Below, in pieces: positions 27,326 through 36,149 of a stretch of 64,000 bases of DNA (the first letter of the stretch is position 1; each line of letters opens with the position of its first letter). The stretch is from CAWCAW01 sp963793645. Its GTDB lineage: Bacteria; Actinomycetota; Acidimicrobiia; Acidimicrobiales; UBA8190. The stretch is taken from contig CAWCAW010000004.1 of assembly GCA_963793645.1 (NCBI GenBank), forward strand, positions 62,001-126,000, read 5' to 3'. The position numbers and the translations under genes are program-made. The notes below the pieces were generated by a model. The model was not told the DNA's origin, searched no databases, and saw only the letters and a program-made list of their open reading frames with translations.

Positions 27326-30300
27326 TCAGAGGATCTCAGGTAGTTCGCCAACAATGCGCCCAAAGCCAAGACGTTGCGCCGTCGCTCGGGCGGACGCGGC
27401 AAATTGGGCGGCGCGCTTAGAGCGTTCATTGGGACCTGGGTTGGAAAGTAGACGCGCTGAGGCCAGTTCCGCCTCGGCTCTCCAAAATGGCGCGTCCATG
27501 AGGTCGGCAACGGTGATCGCCTGATGAAACTGAAAGTACGCCGCGTCGATGTCACCGAGTGCGGCGCTCAGGAGCCCGAGCCAGTAGTGGGCACTGCCCA
27601 AAACGGCGCCACCTGATCCAAACACGACCACATGGTCCCGGCAGGGCAGGAGTAGCTGATGCAAGAGTCGCTGGAGCTGATGGTCCGCGCTGCGAGCGGC
27701 CACGCCACTAAACAATGCAACGGCGCCAATCCAAAAGACGTCACGACGAAGTCCGGACCCGTCGTCCCCCAGGGTCTTCCACACGATCTCGGTCGCCGAA
27801 TCGTGGCTCTCAGCCTCTGATAGCGCAGTGGCGGCGAGGGCCGCGCCGGCACGAAACACCGAATCTGGTCTATGGATCTTGCGTAAAAGGGGAAGCTCCT
27901 CGGCCAGACGAGCCTGTTGATATCGGATGACGAAGCGTTGCAGTATGAGGGCTCCATCAGAGAGCTGCTCGAGCTCGTGTCCACGTAACGCAGCACCACG
28001 TGCCATCTGGTCCGCCGTTGACAGGTTGCCGTGGAGGGTGGCTTCCGTGGCTCGAAGCGCCATGGCCCAGTAGATGTCCCGAGGGCTGCCCACCACCGAC
28101 GCCTGCTCCTCGTAGCGGGTCAGGACATCATGAAACTCCACAATCTCGGCATTCTCGAGGAGGTCCGACAGCAGTGAGCGTTGGAGCAAAAGTGATAGCT
28201 CTCCGGGAGGTCCAGTCCGCAGCACCTCGTCGCAGGCAGAACGACTCAAGGCCAGACGGGTCGATCGCGCCGATGGGTCATGCGTCGACCACCGATGAAG
28301 GGCGACCTGGGCCGCCGCCTTCGCCTCGCGGTCATCCAGATTGGCAGCGATTTCCACGGCCTGACGCGCCACGTAACCCTCACGTTCGGCGTCCACGTAA
28401 TAAAGATCGGAAGCGATTCCAGCGAGGAGCCGGACGCGCCTGCCATCGTCAGTGTCGTCCAGCCGACCGAGGGCTTCTTCGAGCAGTGGCAGTGTCGCAG
28501 CCTGGTAGTCCGACCCTGCGCTCCAGGGCCCGTCGGCGGCAAGGGCTACATCAGCCAACAAGGCTGGATCGCCGATGCGCCGCGCCGCCTCGGCGGCGGC
28601 CACAAACGCCTCTTGGGCGCGACTCGTGTGTTTATCGAGTCCGTAAGCCCGACCCAGGGCGAGCTGAAGCTGCCCCCATGCTCGGTCGTCCCTCTCGGTA
28701 CTCTTCTGCAGCTCCACGGCCCGTTCGTACCAGGTGACCGCTTGGGAGAACATGAGGTGCCGTTCTGCGTCCACGCCAGCCTGCTCTGCGTAAGCAGCCG
28801 CTTCTCGATGGAGTCCGAGTGGAGCCGCTTCGCAGAAGTGGCGCGCCAGAGTGGCAATCCGCACGCTTGCGCCGGACTCCTGCGACATGGCAACCGCTAT
28901 CCGTCGATGGATCTCCATGCGCTGCGCCTCAGGAACGCCTACATAGACGGCATTACGGACAAGGGAGTGTGGAAACATGAAGCGCTCAAAATCATCAAGA
29001 TCTTCCACCAACAGGCGCACGGCCAGGCATTCCTCAACGGCATCCATGACTGCTTCGGGGGCCGTGTCACACACGTCGGCGAGCAGCCCCGTGGTGATCC
29101 CCTCGTTGAGGACGGCCGCCACCTCGAGGACGCTTCGACTTGATTGGGTCAAGCGTTCCACCCTTCGATGTATCAGGGCGCGCACCCCCGCCGGGGCGAG
29201 TTGGGAGAGCGCCTCGAGCACATCATCATCGGTGGCGTGCTTCAGCAACTCGTCATCGACCTCGCGGAGCAGCTCCCGCAGGAAGAACGGGTTGCCGCCG
29301 GTGATGTCACAAAGCGTGGAGGCATGGTCGGCCAAGAGCCCGGCCATCTCGGGAGGGGCAATGGCGTGCACGAGGCTCCGCACCTCGCCGTCATGAAAAG
29401 GGCGAAGGCAGTGGATTCGGCATTGAGATGGCGGCGCCAGTGTCTGGATCATCTCGAGGCGCTCCCCGCTGATGTCATCGTCTCGGTAGGTAGCCACAAA
29501 CGAGACACCCGTGAGCGACGGATGCCGAATGAGGTGCCGCAGCAGCAGAAGCGTGGGCCTCTCTGCCCAATGCAGGTCCTCTATGACCACCACGGCGCCC
29601 GCGCCACCGCGAGCGAGCACATCGGCCAACGTCTCAAAAAGGCGGAACTGTGCCGTCCGGCGATCAACGTCGTCTTGGCGCGTACCAAGAGCAGCACTGC
29701 CAGGGTCGAAGAACGCCATGTCCAACGGGTCGGTTCCATAAACGTCCGCCGCGCCCGAGAGCCTGCGAAGCGTCCGCAGGATCGTGCCAAGCGGGGCATA
29801 GGGTTCTGACGGGTGGAGTTCGCACATACCCACCACCACGAGCCTGCCTTCTCGTTCTACTCGGTCTCCGAGCGCCCTAACGAGAACTGACTTTCCAATA
29901 CCAGCCGGTCCAGCTACCAAATTAAGCGGTACTTGCTCGCTCGGCGCTGCGCATGTCTCACTAAACAGATCTCGGAACTCCTGGCGTCGTCCGATCATCC
30001 TCACCGTCGGAAGGTGCAGGTGAACGAGCCCTACTTCTGCTCTGGCAACGAAGTCGAGGCTGACCCGCTGGAGAAGAACATCCTCTTCGAGTCTCCGCAG
30101 CGCTTCCGAGGGAACCGTCCCCGACTCGTCAAGCCTCGTTGCCAACGCGGCATACGCCCGTAATGCATCAGGCGCCCGGGCACTTCGATACAGCGCAACC
30201 ATCAGCCGGGCGGTCAGCGTTTCCCTCAAAGGGAATTCATCAATGGCAGCGGCCAGGACATCTATGACGAGCGTGTGCTCGCCCAGGGCAAGGCGGGCAT

Positions 30301-30811
30301 CTGCCAATTCCTCAAAAGCAACTGCATGAAGCTCGTCAAGACGAACGATCTCCGAACGCCCTGCACTGAGATCTCTGACGTCGACGAGTGCGGGGCCTCG
30401 CCACAGGTCGAGAGCTTCTGTGAGCTGGGGAACGGCGCGAGCCGGGTCACCATCGGCATTGGCCCGGCGTGCCGCTTGTACCTTGCGCTCGAACCGTTCG
30501 GTGTCGAGCTCGTCAGGCTCGAGCCGCAACAAATAGCCGTGCGGCCCGGCAGGAAGCCGGGCACTGGGCGTGCTCGGGCTTCGATGAGGCTCCAACACGC
30601 CACGAAGGCGGCCAAAATGAACGCGCAGGGCGGTGGCGGCGCTCGGAGGGGGGTCTCCCTCCCACAACTCCTCTATGAGCTGCTCCGTTGGGACAGGGCT
30701 ATTGGCTCGGATGGCAAGGAGGACGAGTAGTTGCCGGGGCTTGGCGCCGCGTAACGCCAAAGGCGACCCGTCGTGTCGCACTTCTGTCGGACCGAGAACC
30801 TTTACGTCCAC
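27326..30811 (-). CDS. SARP-family regulator with AAA ATPase and TPR-like region (AfsR type)
   Basis: A large regulator of about 1,160 residues. The N-terminal OmpR-like winged helix (VKVLGPTEVRHDGSPLALRGAKPRQLLVLLA) and the bacterial transcriptional activator domain (about residues 95-245) form the SARP module. The ATPase follows, with Walker A VAGPAGIGKSVLV and Walker B VVVIEDLHWAE. The second half is an array of helix pairs resembling TPRs. There is no C-terminal LuxR helix-turn-helix. GTG 30811 is preferred since GGAGG lies 6 bp ahead; GTG 30823 is the longer alternative. It faces the small gene at 31005 across a region rich in inverted repeats and may control it and itself. Confidence 0.92.
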   Translation of the reverse strand: MDVKVLGPTEVRHDGSPLALRGAKPRQLLVLLAIRANSPVPTEQLIEELWEGDPPPSAATALRVHFGRLRGVLEPHRSPSTPSARLPAGPHGYLLRLEPDELDTERFERKVQAARRANADGDPARAVPQLTEALDLWRGPALVDVRDLSAGRSEIVRLDELHAVAFEELADARLALGEHTLVIDVLAAAIDEFPLRETLTARLMVALYRSARAPDALRAYAALATRLDESGTVPSEALRRLEEDVLLQRVSLDFVARAEVGLVHLHLPTVRMIGRRQEFRDLFSETCAAPSEQVPLNLVAGPAGIGKSVLVRALGDRVEREGRLVVVGMCELHPSEPYAPLGTILRTLRRLSGAADVYGTDPLDMAFFDPGSAALGTRQDDVDRRTAQFRLFETLADVLARGGAGAVVVIEDLHWAERPTLLLLRHLIRHPSLTGVSFVATYRDDDISGERLEMIQTLAPPSQCRIHCLRPFHDGEVRSLVHAIAPPEMAGLLADHASTLCDITGGNPFFLRELLREVDDELLKHATDDDVLEALSQLAPAGVRALIHRRVERLTQSSRSVLEVAAVLNEGITTGLLADVCDTAPEAVMDAVEECLAVRLLVEDLDDFERFMFPHSLVRNAVYVGVPEAQRMEIHRRIAVAMSQESGASVRIATLARHFCEAAPLGLHREAAAYAEQAGVDAERHLMFSQAVTWYERAVELQKSTERDDRAWGQLQLALGRAYGLDKHTSRAQEAFVAAAEAARRIGDPALLADVALAADGPWSAGSDYQAATLPLLEEALGRLDDTDDGRRVRLLAGIASDLYYVDAEREGYVARQAVEIAANLDDREAKAAAQVALHRWSTHDPSARSTRLALSRSACDEVLRTGPPGELSLLLQRSLLSDLLENAEIVEFHDVLTRYEEQASVVGSPRDIYWAMALRATEATLHGNLSTADQMARGAALRGHELEQLSDGALILQRFVIRYQQARLAEELPLLRKIHRPDSVFRAGAALAATALSEAESHDSATEIVWKTLGDDGSGLRRDVFWIGAVALFSGVAARSADHQLQRLLHQLLLPCRDHVVVFGSGGAVLGSAHYWLGLLSAALGDIDAAYFQFHQAITVADLMDAPFWRAEAELASARLLSNPGPNERSKRAAQFAASARATAQRLGFGRIVGELPEIL

Positions 30812-30850
30812 GACCTCCTCCACCTTTGGTTCCAGGAAGTTACACCACTG

Positions 30851-30864
30851 TCAACCAGGGTTGA
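30851..30864. promoter_or_regulatory. Palindrome upstream of the SARP gene
   Basis: TCAACC-AG-GGTTGA is a perfect 6-bp inverted repeat, 40 bp upstream of the SARP start. It partly overlaps a minus-strand TTGACA hexamer (30854-30849). A repressor or autoregulator site is possible. Confidence 0.4.
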
Positions 30865-30901
30865 AAACAAAATCCCGGTGACGGAACGCTCCCGCCCACC
30901 A

Positions 30902-30942
30902 GCTGTTTTACGCGCCCTTTACATCCCGCCAGGTAAAACAGC
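30902..30942. promoter_or_regulatory. Inverted repeat with 10-bp arms between SARP and the small gene
   Basis: GCTGTTTTAC and GTAAAACAGC are perfect arms separated by 21 bp. Inside, TTTAC recurs with an 11-bp step (30907 and 30918), the phasing expected for SARP direct repeats. The position between divergent genes suits an operator; a transcript hairpin is the alternative. Confidence 0.5.
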
Positions 30943-31004
30943 ACCAGATCGCCTTCAGCCCCGGGGCCCCTCCCCACCGACCTAGCCAAGGACAAGGAGT
31001 ACAG

Positions 31005-31400
31005 ATGCCCACGCAGCCGTCGCCGACCGGTGCCCACCCTCGGCCGCGGGTACCGAGCAATTCACTGGTCATGGCCTCGAACGCGGCCTTGGCAGACCCG
31101 GACTTTCGTGCCAGCGTCCGGCAAATGCACGCCGAGGGCTACCCGCTCGTGAAGATGGTCGACGCCCTCGGCCTTGAGGACGACATGACTGCCCAGGTTC
31201 GCAAGATCCTCGAGGACCTTTCACCCGAAGTCGTGTCCAAAATCCGCGCCGCCATCCTCGTCATGCTCGACAGTACGGAATACGAGATACCTCTCAACTG
31301 CACCGTCACTGACGCCGAGCTCGACCGCGGCGATCCGGTCCACGTCGAGGTCGAGCCGGAGCAAGGAAGGCCGACGATTCACGTACGTCCTGAGTTATAG
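31005..31400 (+). CDS. Small hypothetical protein opposite the SARP regulator
   Basis: A 131-residue soluble protein not recognised by family. An AAGGAG ribosome site lies 5 bp before the ATG. The sequence has a proline-rich start, then a mostly helical part (ALADPDFRASVRQMHAEGYPLVKMVDALGLEDD), a helix ending IRAAILVMLD and an acidic, strand-forming tail with alternating charges (DAELDRGDPVHVEVEPEQG). The middle part resembles a leader or recognition-domain-like helical fold, but that is speculation. Divergent placement against the SARP gene suggests it is a target. Such small genes next to SARPs sometimes encode natural-product precursors; no tailoring enzymes are present here. Confidence 0.6.
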   Translation: MPTQPSPTGAHPRPRVPSNSLVMASNAALADPDFRASVRQMHAEGYPLVKMVDALGLEDDMTAQVRKILEDLSPEVVSKIRAAILVMLDSTEYEIPLNCTVTDAELDRGDPVHVEVEPEQGRPTIHVRPEL

Positions 31401-31651
31401 CGAAGGAGAGTTTGATTCGAGGGCTACTGGGCACTGATCACCGGTTCCAATGCGCTCGACTCTTCGTTCGCTGTCGCCACTTCGAACCTAAGTCCCAGTC
31501 TCTTCAACGCAAAGGCCGCCACCATGCCCCCAATCTCCGCCTTTGATCTCGAGCGGGCGGGACCTCCCGCGCCTCGTGATGCTGAGCGCACCGGACAATC
31601 GGTTCGCTCCTGCACGGGCAGGGGCCAACGCTCGAAAGATGGTGAAGCCAC

Positions 31652-31897
31652 ATGATGGAGGCGGAGCGGCTGCCTTCGTTGCTTGATTCGCTCAGTGAGG
31701 CTCTTGATCGACTCGTTCTGCGTCCGACCAATGAGGAACTCTTGGAGCGGCTCAGCCGACCATCTTGGTCGAGTTCAGCTGAGGACGACTTGATTGAAGC
31801 AATGATCCTGGCCATGACGGAACTGGCGACACTGCTGGCTGCCTTGCAACGTAGTTCTACGGACGCCATTCACCGTAGAAACCAATTCTCGAACTGA
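31652..31897 (+). CDS. Possible small helical protein, 81 residues
   Basis: An open frame with two predicted amphipathic helices (LPSLLDSLSEALDRLVLRPTNEELLERLSR and EDDLIEAMILAMTELATLLAALQ). Hydrophobic residues recur every three to four positions, which favours a real or formerly real gene. The ribosome site is weak. No family is recognised. The lower-GC surroundings and neighbouring remnants mean it could be part of a decayed gene. Confidence 0.3.
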   Translation: MMEAERLPSLLDSLSEALDRLVLRPTNEELLERLSRPSWSSSAEDDLIEAMILAMTELATLLAALQRSSTDAIHRRNQFSN

Positions 31898-32023
31898 CCG
31901 ACATCGCGACTCTCGGCTTCTTATCTCCCCCTGTGGAGTCGGAGGTATGGCGTTGCTCTGAACTGGGCTGGACATTCAGCGGGCCCCTGAACATCGCAGA
32001 TCGAGCTCCCCGGGTATCCCCAC

Positions 32024-32119
32024 TCAGTGGATGAGGGAGGAAATACCCCAGGCGATCAGGACCGCGAGAACCAGCGTCGCAAGCACGCCTGCCGCAATAA
32101 CGATCGCCTTCTTTGACAT
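32024..32119 (-). CDS. Possible 31-residue membrane peptide
   Basis: MSKKAIVIAAGVLATLVLAV and the rest of the peptide form one perfect membrane helix with a positive N-terminus and a short polar end. This is what a small membrane protein or type I toxin looks like. The same frame stays open upstream to 33058, but that extension is arginine/serine-rich and unlike protein. No strong ribosome site is seen, so confidence is low. Confidence 0.3.
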   Translation of the reverse strand: MSKKAIVIAAGVLATLVLAVLIAWGISSLIH

Positions 32120-32518
32120 CACTACCACTGTGTAATCCGCTGAACAGTGCACCGTACGGTTGCAATTCGCCGGCTGGACTGAACGGACTTGCTTCAAAGC
32201 CCTCCGACCACATGGCGCCGGGGGGGCGAAGCGGATCGCACTCTTGACGTCTCGTCGGCTTGGAGCGGGTGCGCGTTCGATTTGTCGCTTGCCCCACATC
32301 CGCCAGTGTTGCACGTAGGCGGGTGGCGAGAACGACACGAGGTCAGCCATCCGCCTGAGAAGATGACGGCAAGGCGGTGATCGACCGCCCTCGCATGCAT
32401 CGCCACATCTCGCCTCGACCCGATGCCCAACCGAGCTCAAATCGCCGTCGGGAGCGATCCCGGAGGGGGCTGACTGACTCAGCCTTAACAAGATGGCTGC
32501 TGTTATCGATCCTCCGGA
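32120..32518. other. Intergenic, no supported gene
   Basis: About 400 bp between the possible small membrane peptide and the hydrolase remnant. Open frames here have no protein character and no repeat or RNA gene was recognised. Confidence 0.5.
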
Positions 32519-32820
32519 ACCCATTACGCCAAGACCGCTGATGTCGTCGAAGTGGCCTATCAGGTTTGAGGCCATGGTTTTCTTCGACCTCGTCGCCGGG
32601 CGACATGGGCACATACCCAACGACGCCATGTGGGACAGCGCCTCGGCTGCATTCGCTTCTTGGAACAGCTCGGATCTTTCGCTCGCAATATATGGTTCGA
32701 TGCGAGAGGCACCGGAAGCTCCGACTCGCTCGGGCGACCAGTCACCTTGAACCTCGATTGGTGCATGGACGATATCGGCGCGGTCATGGACGCGGCGGGT
32801 GGCGAACGAGCTACATAGCT
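32519..32820 (+). pseudogene. Remnant of a cyclase-linked alpha/beta hydrolase
   Basis: Pieces in different frames match the start of the alpha/beta hydrolase domain that is often fused to class III adenylate cyclases. They are THYAKTADVVEVAYQV at 32519, followed at once by an in-frame stop, and, in another frame from about 32640, FLEQLGSFARNIWFDARGTG with SSDSLGRP and WMDD-like CMDDIGAVMDAAGGERAT. At least one frameshift separates them, and everything after about residue 100 of the usual protein is gone. It is a dead fragment. A different cyclase gene, also frameshifted, lies at 47451. Confidence 0.65.
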
Positions 32821-32996
32821 TCTGGACTTGAGGCATGACCCTCCGCCTACAAATCGCGGCCCGAAGCGATCCCGATCGGTGGTTCGTTGACCGAGTCTCA
32901 GGCAGGGACAGCGGGAGCCGGCAGGGACATTTGCGCGCTGCGGACGACAGCGCCCAAAGGGCGGACATGCCACCGCCTCCGATCGAAAGTCCCGAC

Positions 32997-33906
32997 CTAC
33001 CCGCTCTGCCGAGGTTCGGGGAGCTCGAGGGGCGCACCCTTTTTCCATGGCGTGGCATAGAGAACCCACGCCACCGCCGCCCCGAGCAGGACGACGCAGA
33101 GGATCCAACCGAGGGCGGTGGTCCCTACCCCGACGTATTTCAATCCGGAGGCGAAGATCACGAAGGTGATGACCGGACGGATGTAGCGGTCAGGGGCCCT
33201 CGACGAGATGAGGGATCCCACCACAACCGCCGGAATGCTACCGATGACGATCGAGGCGGTCACCGGCAGCTCGACATGGCCGAAGGCCAATGCACCTAGT
33301 GCAGCCGCAATAGTAAGTGGGACCGCCTGGGTGAGGTCGGTGCCCACCAGTTGGTTGGCCCCGATCATTGGATAGAGGAATAGCAGCAGCACGATCATGA
33401 GGGAACCCGAGCCCACTGATGTCATGCCCACGATCAGCCCACCGATCATGCCGATCACCACCGTGAGCAGCGGCCGTACCGTGACAGCGTGGACCACTCC
33501 GCCGCGGGTAAGACCCTTGCGGCGGTCAAGGTAAAAGCGCAAGAGCATGGCCGCCGCTCCGACGAGAAGGGCTGCCCCGAGTGCGGTCTCGATGGTTTTC
33601 TGCGAGCTCGTCGAGTGGCCCATAAGGCGCAACAGGTAGGCGCCGAGGAACGCCATGGGGACGGACCCAAGCACCATCCAGCCAACGAGCTTGAGATTGA
33701 CCGTGCCCTTTCGGAGGTGCACTGCCGCTCCAAAGGGTCGCATGAAAACGGCGGCGACCAGGTCGCTGGATATTGCCGAGGACGGGCTGACGCCGAAGAG
33801 CAGGATCAGCATGGGCGTCATCGAGCGCGCCTCCACCGGCGCCGGTCATGCCCACCAAGAAGCCCACGACGGCGCTGCCGAGCACGATATACGGATCGAT
33901 TTGCAT
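32997..33906 (-). pseudogene. TauE/SafE family sulfite exporter-like permease, frameshifted
   Basis: A TauE/SafE membrane protein of about 300 residues that would start at ATG 33906 (MQIDPYIVLGSAVVGFLVGM). The signature TGAGGGAL is followed in another frame by MTPMLILLFGVSPSSAISSD. One extra base, near 33822, separates them; removing it restores the family motif GGGALMTPML exactly. The remaining seven or so helices, including GMTSVGSGSLMI (the second half-repeat of the motif), are intact. These permeases move sulfite, sulfonates or other organosulfur anions. A decayed gene or a single-base assembly error would look alike here. The neighbouring sulfotransferase gives a loose sulfur theme. Confidence 0.85.
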
Positions 33907-34266
33907 GAGCGTCCCCCGGCGATCGTCCAGAGCGAGCCTGATCGCGCACGTCAACTTGCGGCCCCCCAGCCTATTTGCATTCCCCGCAGCAAACCGGGAG
34001 AAGACATCGAGGATCTCGATATTTCGGCCCAAGCAAAGGTGACCATTTTCTCAAAGGAAATATTGACCGAAGGTCAAAAGACAGTGTTGGACCCGTGGAA
34101 GAAGCGAGCGATCTCTTGAGACCTCGCGACTCGCCCTCGTGCGAATCTGGGGCGCCTCAAGATCTCAGCGAGGGCCCAGAGCAATCTGGAGGCGCCTCAG
34201 CACCAGATCTATGGAAGGATCGGCCGGCGTCACGGGGCCTGATATGCCATTGGCGGTCGACGTCTC
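33907..34266. other. Intergenic, nothing recognised
   Basis: About 360 bp between the divergent permease and sulfotransferase genes. It should hold both promoters, but no clear -35/-10 pair, repeat or RNA was seen. Confidence 0.5.
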
Positions 34267-34908
34267 TTGGAAACGAAAGGGGACCTTCTGGAACTCAGAG
34301 TCGTCGGCGCCGGAGTGGGAAGAACGGGGACGCATTCACTCAAGGTGGCACTTGAGCAGCTCCTCGGCGGCCCATGTCACCACATGACCGAAGTACTTGG
34401 CGATCCCGACCAGATCCCTCACTGGATCGATGCCATCGAAGGTCGCCTCGTCAACTGGTCCGCATTGCTGGTGAACTATCGAGCAATAGTTGATTGGCCT
34501 GGTGCTTCATTCTGGCGCGAGCTGTCTCAGGCCAACCCAGATGCGCTCGTATTGCTTTCGGTTCGTGATCCCGATGAGTGGTACCGAAGTGCCACGAACA
34601 CGATCTTCTTGACATTCGACCGCATGCCGCCTGAGGTCGCACCGTGGATGGACGCGGTGCGCAAGCTCATGCGGGACCGATTCAGCGACCGCTTCGATGA
34701 CTCCACAGCGATGATTGATGCCTACGAACGCCACAATGAGATCGTTCGTTCGGAGGTGCCGGCGAGGCGCCTGCTTGAGTGGAAGCTTGGCGACGGCTGG
34801 GACGCCATCTGCGAACGGCTCGGATTGCCAGTGCCCGCCGAACCATTCCCCGTGACGAACTCGACCGACGAGTTCCGCGAACTGATCGGCATCCCACCTC
34901 TGACGTGA
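34267..34908 (+). CDS. Sulfotransferase family protein
   Basis: A protein of about 213 residues of the P-loop sulfotransferase group (Sulfotransfer_4 type). The 5'-phosphosulfate loop reads VVGAGVGRTGTHSLKVAL, and the 3'-phosphate region VLLSVRDPDEWYRSATNTIF is also typical, as is the ending VPARRLLEWKLGDGWDAICERLGLPVP. It would transfer sulfate from PAPS to a small molecule or macromolecule. The start is uncertain: TTG 34267 gives the listed length, but the true start may be a few codons later, just before the P-loop strand. It is isolated. Confidence 0.82.
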   Translation: METKGDLLELRVVGAGVGRTGTHSLKVALEQLLGGPCHHMTEVLGDPDQIPHWIDAIEGRLVNWSALLVNYRAIVDWPGASFWRELSQANPDALVLLSVRDPDEWYRSATNTIFLTFDRMPPEVAPWMDAVRKLMRDRFSDRFDDSTAMIDAYERHNEIVRSEVPARRLLEWKLGDGWDAICERLGLPVPAEPFPVTNSTDEFRELIGIPPLT

Positions 34909-35162
34909 CGCCAATAGACCCGTGGCACGGGGGTTGGTCGCCTGGGGAGCCGCCATTGCGCTCGACGCGGAGGCTGCATCGCCTGCTATTTCGCGGCCCC
35001 TTGGCGATCGCTCGGGTGGGGGCCCGAGGTTCGGGGGCCACGTCCCGCCAGAGCCCCAGCCTGAGCCGGGCTCTGGGTTCCATCAGTGGGCGAGTACCTC
35101 TGGTGCTAAAGCTCCTCGCCTTCCCGTCCGTTTGCGACGCCGAAAAGCGAATAACCACGAAA

Positions 35163-36149
35163 TCACACCGGCCAACCAGACACCAACTCGATCAGCTCCC
35201 CGGCCACCCAGAACTGCCGCGGCCGCCCGGCATGAGTTGGCTGCCTCTCGTACGGCTGGACGATCCCCCGATCGGCAAGCGTTCGAAGTGCAATCCGCCC
35301 AGAGCGTTCAGAAACGTCCAGGCGTGCGGCGATGAGATCAGAAGAAACAACCGGATGCTCGGCCAGGACGTCAACGGCCTTACGCGCCGTGGAATCCTGT
35401 CGCAGGTCTGCCAGCCTGTCGAGCCACGTCCGGATCACAGTGTCGGATCGACTGATCAGTGCCTCTGCGGCCTCACTGGAATGTTGAAGGGCGGCGGCGA
35501 TCCAATCCACCCACGTATCGAGATAACCCAGCCGGAACATCGTGAGGCCGGCCAAGTAACCACCAGGGTCACGGGCGATGAAGACGCTCACCGGCGGCGT
35601 CACCGCGACGTCCAGCCGATGCGCCATGATCCAGCCGATCAGAATGCGACCGATCCTGCCGTTCCCGTCGACGTACGGGTGAATTGTCTCAAACTCCGCG
35701 TGAGCCACGGCAGCTTGGCTGACTGGGTCGATCTCCTCGTTGTTGATGAACTCGATGAGATCTGCCATCAATAGTGCGACGAGTTCGGGGGGTGGGGGGA
35801 CCAATGCTGCGTCGCGGGGCGAGGTTCCCCCAATCCAGGACTGTCTCGTGCGGAACGCTCCCACCATTTCGGGCGGGAGGCTGCTGTCCCTCATGAGGCG
35901 ACGATGCCAATTGTGCAGGTCCTCGATCGTCACAGCGCGCCGAGTGTCTCCGAGAGCCTCACCCACCGCGGCCAAGTTGTCAGCGATGTACTTCGCCGTC
36001 GGGTTCGTGCTGTCCCCGATCTCAGCGGCAGCCACCTCAACGAGAGAGACGCGTAGACCTTCGATGAAGGAGGATGCAATGCCTTCAGTCCTGAGTAAAA
36101 GCATGGCGATTGGTTCGAAGCGTGCTGCCTGCCGACTTGAAGGGTTCAT
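35163..36149 (-). CDS. Fic family protein, N-terminus truncated by an insertion sequence
   Basis: A Fic-domain protein, expected to AMPylate target proteins. The active site HPYVDGNGRIGR is complete, the inhibitory helix motif SSFIEGLR is present near the N-terminus (class II Fic) and the flap is in PRDAALVPPP. A C-terminal winged helix reads DLIAARLDVSERSGRIALRTLADRG. Class II Fic proteins usually carry about 60-70 more residues before the inhibitory helix. Here the frame instead begins MNPSSRQ, and the ATGAACCCTTCA encoding that start is the terminal inverted repeat of the adjacent IS (36138 onward). The original N-terminus is gone; activity is uncertain. Confidence 0.85.
   Translation of the reverse strand: MNPSSRQAARFEPIAMLLLRTEGIASSFIEGLRVSLVEVAAAEIGDSTNPTAKYIADNLAAVGEALGDTRRAVTIEDLHNWHRRLMRDSSLPPEMVGAFRTRQSWIGGTSPRDAALVPPPPELVALLMADLIEFINNEEIDPVSQAAVAHAEFETIHPYVDGNGRIGRILIGWIMAHRLDVAVTPPVSVFIARDPGGYLAGLTMFRLGYLDTWVDWIAAALQHSSEAAEALISRSDTVIRTWLDRLADLRQDSTARKAVDVLAEHPVVSSDLIAARLDVSERSGRIALRTLADRGIVQPYERQPTHAGRPRQFWVAGELIELVSGWPV

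Noticed and set aside
32120..33058. Long minus-strand frame upstream of the 31-residue membrane peptide
   Set aside because: It is arginine/serine-rich, overlaps the hydrolase remnant and has no family features; only the last 31 codons look like a protein.
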